Source: an uncultured Rhodospirillales bacterium
GTDB taxonomy: Bacteria; Pseudomonadota; Alphaproteobacteria; Acetobacterales; Acetobacteraceae
Assembly (NCBI GenBank): GCA_903844135.1
Contig: CAIMSN010000071.1
Span: forward strand, 46,857-110,856
Reading direction: 5' to 3'
Length of the DNA: 64,000 bases
The notes beneath the pieces are model-generated. The model was not told where the DNA came from. It did no database searches and saw only the letters and a program-made list of their open reading frames with translations. Shown here in pieces: positions 25,702 to 32,133 of this stretch; position 1 is the first letter of the stretch, and every line of letters starts with the position of its first letter. Made by a program: the position numbers and the translations under genes.

Positions 25702-26637
25702 TTACTTGCTTTGCCACGCTCCGACGATCGCCACAGTGCCAGCAGGCGTTGTCACCAACCCCTCATGTCCGACGCCGGGGACGATCTCGACGCGGATCCC
25801 CGGCAGAGCAGTGCCCAGCCTATCGCTGCGGAAGGCCGTATCGTCCGCGCCGTCCATCGCCATGATCGGCCGCGACGTTCGGCGCAGGTCGGCAACGTAG
25901 TCGTCGGCCTGAAAGCTCATCATAAGCCGGTAGGAGTAAGTCGCCGTGAGGTTGGCCGGATTGCTGGCCGGCACGGCGAAGGCGATCACCGGAAGCCCGT
26001 TGAACGCCGTGATCCCGAGCCGGTTGACCAGCGAGAGCGCAACCAGGCGCGGCACCGCGACTGCGGTCCCGCCGCCCGTGTCGGGCCGGGCGTTGGGCGC
26101 GTCGTGGGCCAAAAAGGGTGCCAGCAGGATGAAACGGTCGAACCGCCGCCCGAGCGGGCCGCCTGCGATCCTCAGCGCGAAGCCGCCGCCTGAGGAGAAG
26201 CCGATCAGTGTGGTCTCGCGCGCCCTGTGAGTGCTGTCGAGACTGCTCATCAGGTCCGCAAGATCGTCGTCGAGCTGCCCCACGAAGGCGATGTCGCCGT
26301 GCCGACCGGACTGGCCGTGGCCGCGCATGTCGGGGGCGATCACGGTTGCCCCCGCCGCCATCAGCGCCTTGGCCAGCGCGTTCATGCCGATGCTACTGCC
26401 AGCCGAGCCGTGGATCAGGATCACAAGGCGATCGGCATCGCCGCCGTACCGTCGATAGGCGAGTGCTGCACCGTCGCGCGCGACAAAGCGCGAGATGGGC
26501 GGCAGGTCCGAGGTGTCGGAGTCGGTGCCGACTCCGAGCAGCGGCAGCGCGCGGGGGCTGTCGAAGGCGATCGGGGTGGCTAAGGCTAGGATCGCGAGCA
26601 GTACGAGACCGATGATGGCCTTAACCGCGTGGCGCAT
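25702..26637 (-). CDS. Membrane-anchored alpha/beta hydrolase
   Basis: The 311-residue protein begins with an uncleaved hydrophobic segment (VKAIIGLVLLAILALATPIAF) that would export or anchor the enzyme. The alpha/beta domain has LIHGSAGSSIGMNAL (oxyanion), APDMRGHGQSGR, nucleophile elbow GFSSGGG (Ser148), acid MDGADDTAF and His in GVGHEGLV. These are lysophospholipase- or esterase-type features. The start at 26637 is chosen because the upstream frame to 26751 is Arg-rich and unlike any export signal. Its neighbour to the right is a poor-coding 330-base stretch. Confidence 0.85.
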   Translation of the reverse strand: MRHAVKAIIGLVLLAILALATPIAFDSPRALPLLGVGTDSDTSDLPPISRFVARDGAALAYRRYGGDADRLVILIHGSAGSSIGMNALAKALMAAGATVIAPDMRGHGQSGRHGDIAFVGQLDDDLADLMSSLDSTHRARETTLIGFSSGGGFALRIAGGPLGRRFDRFILLAPFLAHDAPNARPDTGGGTAVAVPRLVALSLVNRLGITAFNGLPVIAFAVPASNPANLTATYSYRLMMSFQADDYVADLRRTSRPIMAMDGADDTAFRSDRLGTALPGIRVEIVPGVGHEGLVTTPAGTVAIVGAWQSK

Positions 26638-26965
26638 CCAGACAGGTCTCCATCGGCGCTCGGGATTGTCGAGCTTTCCCGCAGACGGCAGGTCTCGCTT
26701 TCTCAACGGTGTAGCCGCGCTGCGGAGGCGTCGCGCGCCGCCAGCGCGCAACCGAGCATTGCGCCCGTAAAGCCGCCGCTCATCATGTAGGGAGGCGAGC
26801 CAGAGCCCGCCGATCGCCGTCGCAGCACCCGCGGTCGGCTACACGCACCGGCACGAGTTTGGGGGCGGGCACCGAGAGCGACGGCACCGACATCGAGAAG
26901 CGTTCTGGCTGGGTTAGGGAAGTCAGCGCGCTGAAACAGACGGTGGTGCGAGCGCGGCCAGATCG
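26638..26965. other. Intergenic stretch with possible gene remnant
   Basis: No intact gene is visible. The minus strand has an 88-codon open frame ending MMSGGFTGAMLGCALAARDA. This vaguely resembles the FTGA-x-(V/L)G C-terminal motif of GH43 glycosidases, but the rest is Arg/Pro-rich, so it is at best a fragment. No promoter or terminator could be supported. Confidence 0.35.
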
Positions 26966-27661
26966 TCACGCGAGGAGCTCAGGCAAACCAGTCAGGTCGG
27001 GCAAAACAGCGTCTGGCGCCCAGTCGGGATCGAGTGTTTCGCCCGACCGGTTGATCCACACCGCGTGTATGCCCAATTCGTGACAGACCTTCAGGTCGGT
27101 TACCTGTCCCATGCCGACGTGAACGGTTTCCTCTGGAGTTACACCAATGACGGCATGGGCATGACGAAATAGCCGGTGATCGGGTTTGTAGGCCCGCGCC
27201 TGCTGGGCGGTGAACACGAAGTCAATCGGAACGCCGATCGTAGCAACGGTTCCGGCGATCAGGTCGTCGTCCGAGTTGCTGATAATCGCAAGGCGAAACT
27301 GGGATCGCAAGCGCTGTAGCACGGCTGGCACTTCTGGATGAGCTGGGATGGTGCGCAGGTATGACAGGAGCGTTTCTCCGTCGTCCGGCCGCGGCGACAG
27401 ACTCTGCCCGGCCATCACCTCAGCCAAGCTGGATTGTAGGATTGCCTTATAATCGCGGTACGGTGGACGCTGCTGTTGCTCCATCGATAGGGTTCGGAGC
27501 GCCTCGACGGCATTGGTGACCCGGCCGTCGTTCACACCGCTCGCCTCGACGTGCGCCGCGAAGACCGCGCGGACTGCCGTTTCCAAGGCCCGGTGCCATT
27601 GCACCAACGTCCCGTAGCAGTCGAAGGTGATGAACTTCGGCTTAAGGCCTAACCTGGGCAT
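26966..27661 (-). CDS. HAD-superfamily hydrolase, 2-haloacid dehalogenase type II-like
   Basis: The 231-residue protein has nucleophile motif ITFDCYGTLVQW with Asp14, motif II IISNSDDDL, Lys in AYKPDHRLF (motif III) and an acidic region at VGMGQVTDLKVCHELG (motif IV). The FDCYGTL and YKPD sequences match the L-2-haloacid dehalogenase branch, which hydrolyses C-halogen bonds through an aspartyl ester. The usual SxNxWD ending of motif IV in true dehalogenases is replaced here by GQVTD, so phosphatase activity is equally possible. GGAAG precedes the ATG. Confidence 0.85.
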   Translation of the reverse strand: MPRLGLKPKFITFDCYGTLVQWHRALETAVRAVFAAHVEASGVNDGRVTNAVEALRTLSMEQQQRPPYRDYKAILQSSLAEVMAGQSLSPRPDDGETLLSYLRTIPAHPEVPAVLQRLRSQFRLAIISNSDDDLIAGTVATIGVPIDFVFTAQQARAYKPDHRLFRHAHAVIGVTPEETVHVGMGQVTDLKVCHELGIHAVWINRSGETLDPDWAPDAVLPDLTGLPELLA

Positions 27662-27721
27662 GGTATCTTCCTTTTTCCGAATGGCTGCTTACAGGGCCGA
27701 TAGAGGTTTGGGCGAATCCCT

Positions 27722-28456
27722 TCAGTCCTGGGCGGTCGGTCTTATCACGATGCTGCCGACCTCAACGTCAGCCGGCTGCTCGATCGCGTAGGCAATTCCA
27801 CGCGCGATCGAAGACGGTGGAATTGCAACATTGGAAGCCCGTTCTCCAATCGCTTGCCTCACGGCGGGATCGGAGATCGAGCTTGCAAAGTCGGTTGAGA
27901 TCATCCCCGGCGAAATCTCGGTGACCCGCAGATGCGGTCCCGCTTCTTGCCTTAACGCTTCACTGATCGTCCGCACCGCGTTTTTGGTCGCAGCATAGAC
28001 ACCCATCGTCGGAAGGATTTTGAGTCCCGCAGTCGAGACGATGTTGATCACATGGCCGGACTGTTGACGCTGGAAGATCGGCAGAGCGGCCGCGATGCCG
28101 TAAAGCGTGCCGCGGAGATTGACGTCGATCATGGCATCCCAGTCCTCGACGTGCAGCGCATCGAAGCGGGAAATGGGCCCAATCCCGGCATTGTTCACAA
28201 TAACGTCGAGCCTGCCGCCATGCTCGATCGCCAATGCCACGAGGGCTTGAAGATCGCCCCGGTGGCGGACGTCGGTCACCTTGTGCACGGCCTTGCCGCC
28301 TGCAGCGGTGATATCGTCCACGATCGCCGAGAGCTCTTCCTCACGCCGAGCCCCCAGCACGACAAAAGCGCCGCGTTCTGCGAGAAGTTTCGCCGTCGCG
28401 CGGCCGATCCCGCTGCTTGCGCCCGTGATGGCGACGACCTTGCCTTCGATGCCCAT
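27722..28456 (-). CDS. Short-chain dehydrogenase/reductase (SDR)
   Basis: The 244-residue classical SDR carries TGASSGIG (residues 11-18), Arg pair LGARREEEL after strand 2 (suggesting NADPH), NNAGIGP, IVSTAG with the catalytic serine and YAATK. These proteins reduce ketones and aldehydes. AAGGAGA precedes the ATG. It is divergent from the AraC regulator at 28553 with a 96-base gap that contains two similar motifs, so regulation by that protein is likely. Confidence 0.92.
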   Translation of the reverse strand: MGIEGKVVAITGASSGIGRATAKLLAERGAFVVLGARREEELSAIVDDITAAGGKAVHKVTDVRHRGDLQALVALAIEHGGRLDVIVNNAGIGPISRFDALHVEDWDAMIDVNLRGTLYGIAAALPIFQRQQSGHVINIVSTAGLKILPTMGVYAATKNAVRTISEALRQEAGPHLRVTEISPGMISTDFASSISDPAVRQAIGERASNVAIPPSSIARGIAYAIEQPADVEVGSIVIRPTAQD

Positions 28457-28469
28457 TGCGATTCTCCTT

Positions 28470-28542
28470 CATGAAATCATCGAAGAAATATGCACTCGGT
28501 TCAGGATGTTCTATGTTTGAATCTCCATGAACTTATCGAGAT
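28470..28542. promoter_or_regulatory. Candidate AraC operator (imperfect direct repeat)
   Basis: CATGAAATCATCGAAGA at 28470-28486 and CATGAACTTATCGAGAT at 28526-28542 share CATGAA and ATCGA with the same spacing. They lie 56 bases apart in the 96-base gap between the divergent SDR and AraC genes. Direct repeats are the normal AraC-family operator form. Function is inferred from position only. Confidence 0.38.
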
Positions 28543-28552
28543 CGTCTAATTT

Positions 28553-29446
28553 GTGACCGACCCCCTATCGGATGTCCTCAACGTTCTGGGCGCAAGGGTG
28601 ACCCGCCGCACCCGACTGGAGGCCGCTGGACAGTGGGCTCTCGCATTTCCAGCTCTCGACCGGCTCAAGTTCGTGGCACTGTTGAGGGGAACAGCCTGGA
28701 TGATGCTACCGGCGCGCGCGCCGCAGCTCATGAGCGCGGGGGATGTCTGCCTGCTCGGAGCAACCGCATATGCCGTAGCCAGCGACCCGAATTTACCGCC
28801 ACTCGATGGCCAGACCTTCTACGGCGCCGACGGCGATGTCGCGCGTCTGGGGGGTGACGAGGCGGTCGCGATTGGGGGAACCGTCTCGTTCGATCCTGGG
28901 AATGCGGATTTCCTGCTCGACATGCTGCCGGATTTCCTGTTCGTCCCTCGGTCCTCGGCCGCATCCGGTACTGTGGCGACGATCCTTGGATTGATGGAAA
29001 GCGAGGTCGGTGGCGACAGCATCGGCGGCGAAATCGTTAGTGCCCGGCTCGCCGATGTGTTGCTGGTGCAGGCGATCCGCGCCTATACGGGGAGCGGAGA
29101 ACAGGTCGAAATCGGGTGGCTCGGCGCTCTGGCAGATGCTCGGCTCGGTCGAGTACTTCGCGCCATTCATGGGGACATCGCGCGCCCGTGGACAGTGGCC
29201 CATCTCGCTGGGGTGGCAGGCATGTCGCGCGCTGCCTTCTCCGCGGAGTTCACGCGGCGAGTGGGACAGCCGCCACTGAGCTACGTGCGGGCATGGCGTC
29301 TGACCGTTGCCCGTGCGGCTCTCGCACATGGCGATGAGAGTGTCGCCAGCATAGCGAGCAAAGTTGGCTATGCCTCGCAAAGTGCATTTGGTTACGCTTT
29401 CGGGCGTGCCTTCGGCTCACCTCCAAAAGCTCACGCTCGATCTTGA
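28553..29446 (+). CDS. AraC-family transcriptional regulator
   Basis: The 297-residue protein has an N-terminal AraC-binding-like cupin (FVALLRGTAWMMLPARAPQLMSAGDVCLL). Its C-terminal domain has WTVAHLAGVAGMSRAAFSAEFTRRVGQPPLSYVRAWRL and VASIASKVGYASQSAFGYAFGRAFGSPP, both complete helix-turn-helix units. The start codon is GTG at 28553. It is divergent from the SDR at 27722, the expected target. It is the last island gene before the tRNA region. Confidence 0.9.
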   Translation: MTDPLSDVLNVLGARVTRRTRLEAAGQWALAFPALDRLKFVALLRGTAWMMLPARAPQLMSAGDVCLLGATAYAVASDPNLPPLDGQTFYGADGDVARLGGDEAVAIGGTVSFDPGNADFLLDMLPDFLFVPRSSAASGTVATILGLMESEVGGDSIGGEIVSARLADVLLVQAIRAYTGSGEQVEIGWLGALADARLGRVLRAIHGDIARPWTVAHLAGVAGMSRAAFSAEFTRRVGQPPLSYVRAWRLTVARAALAHGDESVASIASKVGYASQSAFGYAFGRAFGSPPKAHARS

Positions 29447-29683
29447 GGAGCCGCAGATACGATTGGCCTTGCTCTCTGACCGGTGCCGATCCGGCGGTCG
29501 GCGATAGAATGACACTGGAGCGTGAATTCAGCAAAAAAAATGGCGGCCCAACGACCATTAGGCGACGGGCGGTTGTTCCGCCGCTATCGCTAGGAAATGG
29601 CGCCAGCGCTTAGGATCGACCGGGCTGGCGGAAATCTGGACCCGGTGATGATAACCATCACTGATAATCCAACCTAAAAGGGT
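29447..29683. other. Junction between island genes and tRNA-Arg
   Basis: No complete gene is present. On the minus strand an open frame runs out of the tRNA 3' end as GWIISDGYHHRVQISAS and PVDPKRWRHFLAIAAEQPP, ending with TAA near 29560. It has protein-like composition but no start codon, so it may be the tail of a gene cut off by integration next to the tRNA. An A-rich tract (CAAAAAAAATGG) lies near 29533. Confidence 0.3.
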
Positions 29684-29760
29684 TGGCGCACCCGACACGA
29701 TTCGAACGTGCGGCGTCCACCTTCGGAGGGTGGCGCACTATCCAGCTGAGCTACGGGTGC
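29684..29760 (-). tRNA. tRNA-Arg (anticodon CCG), copy A
   Basis: The reverse complement reads GCACCCGTAGCTCAGCTGGA and on to CGGGTGC-G-CCA, 77 bases including the encoded CCA. The acceptor stem (GCACCCG/CGGGTGC), anticodon stem (CCACC/GGTGG, loop CTCCGAA with anticodon CCG) and T-arm (GCACG TTCGAAT CGTGT) all pair. The D-stem is GCTC against GTGC and has a T-T mismatch at positions 12-23, unlike copy C at 55289. The mismatch and its position at the island edge suggest that it is carried by, or remodelled by, the mobile element. Confidence 0.9.
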
Positions 29761-29892
29761 ATCTCAATTTGGCCTAGCCCGACCGATCTATGAGGGTCAA
29801 CGGATTCGGCCTTCAAAAAACTCATCCCACATCGCGATCGACGGGCGACTACGCCCAGCTACCCGCTGTTCCGCCCCCGTTCTCCGAAAACT

Positions 29893-29912
29893 GCTTACGC
29901 GGTGCTTACGCG
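29893..29912. repeat. Tandem GCTTACGCG direct repeat
   Basis: GCTTACGCG occurs at 29893-29901 and again at 29904-29912, an 11-base period, in the 249-base gap between the intact and half tRNA-Arg genes. Short tandem direct repeats next to an attachment region are typical of integrase arm-type or excisionase sites. Nothing else could be recognised in this gap. Confidence 0.45.
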
Positions 29913-30009
29913 AAAATTTCTCGGGGTTTTCCGGCGTTCGCAGGACCACTCAAGCTACTGTTTTCACAAACATTTCTTCAGTTACCCAATTGCGAAACAC
30001 TCTTGACAT

Positions 30010-30053
30010 CAGCCTTCGGAGGGCAACGCTCTATCCAGCTGAGCTACGGACGC
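30010..30053 (-). pseudogene. 5' half of a tRNA-Arg(CCG) gene
   Basis: On the minus strand from 30053 the sequence is GCGTCCGTAGCTCAGCTGGA, TAGAGCGTTGC and CCTCCGAAGGC: a complete acceptor 5' strand, D-arm and anticodon loop. After position 41 the match stops. The 3' anticodon-stem strand continues TGATGTCAAG instead of pairing, and no T-arm or acceptor 3' strand follows. The break is just past the anticodon loop, a common crossover point for tyrosine integrases, so this is a recombination scar. Confidence 0.82.
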
Positions 30054-30334
30054 ATCACCTCGTCCGGCCCCGTGCCAGGCGGGCCACGTGTCCGGCTACA
30101 GGTCCGCGCGGTCGGCGATGCGCGATAAGATGAGTCGCAGTCTAACTCCAGGAATCGCGTTCAGCCACGCCATAGACCTCAGCGGAGGACAGGTTTCGGT
30201 CTGTAGACCTACTTATTTTTAGCCTCCTCTACGCCAGTCAGCTACGATCACTAAATATCTATTGCACAACGACAAATCCTCGCTCTGTCTTGTCTCTGCA
30301 ATGTCAAAAGCATCCAGCAGGAGGCAGCGCGACC
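30054..30334. other. Upstream region of alpA, no gene
   Basis: There is no open frame of note. The stretch is AT-richer than its surroundings near 30205-30265 (TACTTATTTTTAGCC, TCACTAAATATCTATTGC). This probably holds the alpA promoter, since alpA begins at 30335 after a GGAGG ribosome site. Confidence 0.4.
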
Positions 30335-30562
30335 ATGCTCGTAGCAGACCGTATCGTCCGTCTGAGGACCGTCCTCGCCCGCACCGGCCTCAGCCGCTCA
30401 ACTATCTACCGCAAGATCGCCGGGGGTACGTTTCCGGCTCAGCTGAAAATTAGCATGAACGGCACCGGTTGGCACGAATCCGACATCGATTGTTGGATCG
30501 CCAATCCAGCCGGCTGGCGGCCACCAGAGGCGACAGAGAAGATGCGCGCGAGCCACGCGTAG
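30335..30562 (+). CDS. alpA: AlpA-family excisionase/regulator
   Basis: The 75-residue MerR-like winged-helix protein runs VADRIVRLRTVLARTGLSRST, IYRKIAGGTFPAQLKI and GWHESDIDCWIANP, the AlpA pattern (recognition helix SRSTIYRKI, then wing). AlpA proteins activate the cognate integrase or act as excisionase in P4-type islands. The ATG at 30335 follows AGGAGG by about 10 bases. An earlier in-frame ATG at 30290 lacks a ribosome site. The gene is convergent with the integrase gene; the stops are one base apart. Confidence 0.85.
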   Translation: MLVADRIVRLRTVLARTGLSRSTIYRKIAGGTFPAQLKISMNGTGWHESDIDCWIANPAGWRPPEATEKMRASHA

Positions 30563-30563
30563 T

Positions 30564-31913
30564 TCAGAGATCGTCGTCCAACTCGTCGTCGTGAATCTCG
30601 GCGGCGCGCTGCTTCGCGTCGGCGATCAGCTCTTTGGCAGACTCGCCCTTCATCCAAGCATCGAGCATGTCAGCCCAGCATTGAAGCATGATCTTGCGCT
30701 CGGCCAAGTAGCGGTTCACGTTGTAGACAGCCGCGATCCGGTTCCGAGGCGCGTGAGCCATGCTCATCTCGATCCAGCGATCATCGAACTTGGCTCGGTT
30801 CAGGCCTGTCGAAAAGGTGCGGCGCAGGTCGTGAACGCCAAGGCTTTCAAAGTCCGGATCATCCTTGCGGATACGCTCCACAGCCGCATCGATCACGCGG
30901 TTAAGCGTGGCGTTGCTTATGGGCGTATCGCCGTCGTACCGGCCAGGATGCAGGTATCGGCTGACGCCAAACATCGTGCGGAACGCCGTAAGAATGTCGA
31001 GCGCCTGATCGCTCAGCGGGACAACATGCGCCTTGCCAGCCTTCATACGCTCGGCCGGGATCGTCCAGCGCGCGGCGGCGAAGTCGATTTCCTTCCATGT
31101 GGCGTCAATGAACTCCGACTTGCGGACTCCGGTTAGCAGAACAAACTTCACCGCTGAGCGCAGCGTTGGCGCCGCCGCCACGTGATCCAACGCCGTCAGG
31201 ACTGCGCGAACTTCGGACGGCGACAGGGCGCGCTCGCGCGGCTCAAACGTGGCGATGGCGCTGGTGCGTATCGACTCGGCTGGATTGCTCACATCCAGCC
31301 CACATGCCTGAGCGTGGCGGAACACCAGCAACACGACCTCCCGGACATGCACGGCGACGGCCGGCCCGCGTTTCTCTTTGACCTCGTCACACAGGCGCTT
31401 GAGACGCTGTGGCGTTACCTCCCCCAGCTTGAGCTTCGACAAGTTTGCCGCGATGGCGCGATCATAGACGGAGCGGCGCATCGCTAGCGTGCTGTCGGCC
31501 AGTCTTTCTGCTCCCGACTTGGGATCGGCCTTGTGCTTGAAATACGCTTCCGCCCAACCGCCGAAGGTGAACGCCTCGGCCGACGCGGTGCGCTTTTCCA
31601 CCTTGGCTTTCGACGGCGACTCACCCCGCTCAACCAGACGCCTGGCGCGTCCCAAGAGTGTCCTCGCCTCCGCAAGCGACACATCCATTCCGTATTCCAG
31701 CGCGTCGGGCGCTCGTGTCAGCGTGCGCGCCGCCTCGGCGCTATAACGGCCGATGGTCAAGATCTCCTGCCGCCCATTAACCCGGTACTGATACCGGAAT
31801 GAAATGACCCCGCTCGGCGTGACAGCGGCATGCATCCCATCGCGGTCCGTCACCTTGTAGAGCTTGGCCTTTGGCTTGAGGTTTTTCAGTTCTTTATCAG
31901 TGAGATCGCCCAT
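30564..31913 (-). CDS. Tyrosine recombinase/integrase (P4-type, DUF4102 arm domain)
   Basis: The 449-residue integrase has an N-terminal arm-binding domain (LTDKELKNLKPKAKLYKVTD, IGRYSAEAARTLT). A core-binding helical region covers residues 115-210, followed by the catalytic domain. The catalytic residues are Arg264 (TGVRKSEF), Lys291, His361-x-x-Arg364 (HDLRRTF), His387 and Tyr397 (AAVYN). All are present, so the enzyme looks active. The start at 31913 (MGDLTDKELK) fits the family; the ATG at 31952 overlaps a putative arm site. It would integrate or excise the island. Its 5' end faces the 3' end of guaA, 220 bases away, in the same orientation, as in guaA-targeting islands. Confidence 0.93.
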   Translation of the reverse strand: MGDLTDKELKNLKPKAKLYKVTDRDGMHAAVTPSGVISFRYQYRVNGRQEILTIGRYSAEAARTLTRAPDALEYGMDVSLAEARTLLGRARRLVERGESPSKAKVEKRTASAEAFTFGGWAEAYFKHKADPKSGAERLADSTLAMRRSVYDRAIAANLSKLKLGEVTPQRLKRLCDEVKEKRGPAVAVHVREVVLLVFRHAQACGLDVSNPAESIRTSAIATFEPRERALSPSEVRAVLTALDHVAAAPTLRSAVKFVLLTGVRKSEFIDATWKEIDFAAARWTIPAERMKAGKAHVVPLSDQALDILTAFRTMFGVSRYLHPGRYDGDTPISNATLNRVIDAAVERIRKDDPDFESLGVHDLRRTFSTGLNRAKFDDRWIEMSMAHAPRNRIAAVYNVNRYLAERKIMLQCWADMLDAWMKGESAKELIADAKQRAAEIHDDELDDDL

Positions 31914-31943
31914 AAATCCGCATCCGGTCGGGGGGCGAACGGA

Positions 31944-32018
31944 TACCAACACAGGGAGTGTTGGTAGCGAAAGCCCGTTTCTTGACCATTCTGCGCCATA
32001 CCAACATCGCTACCAACA
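31944..32018. promoter_or_regulatory. TACCAACA motif array (putative integrase arm sites or int operator)
   Basis: Four copies of TACCAACA lie within 75 bases upstream of the integrase. One is at 31944-31951; one, inverted, is at 31959-31966 (together a perfect 9-bp inverted repeat TACCAACAC/GTGTTGGTA with a 5-base loop). Two direct copies follow at 31999-32006 and 32011-32018. The arrangement and location between int and the guaA 3' end fit arm-type integrase binding sites of an attachment region, or an autoregulatory operator. Confidence 0.6.
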
Positions 32019-32133
32019 AAGTGGCCGGGCTGGGGTGACATCCAGTTATACGGCGTAGGAATAAAAGTCCTTGTTAGCCAGAAGGTTCTGGCGATTTTTG
32101 GCACGGTGCGAGATGGTCTGAAACGACCTTAGA

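Noticed and set aside
26703..26969. Minus-strand GH43-like fragment
   Set aside because: Resemblance is limited to FTGAMLG and the rest is Arg/Pro-rich; kept only as an intergenic remark.
29790..30128. 112-codon frame spanning the half tRNA-Arg
   Set aside because: It translates tRNA sequence (AFGGQRSIQLSYG), which recurs at every tRNA-Arg(CCG) copy and is not protein coding.
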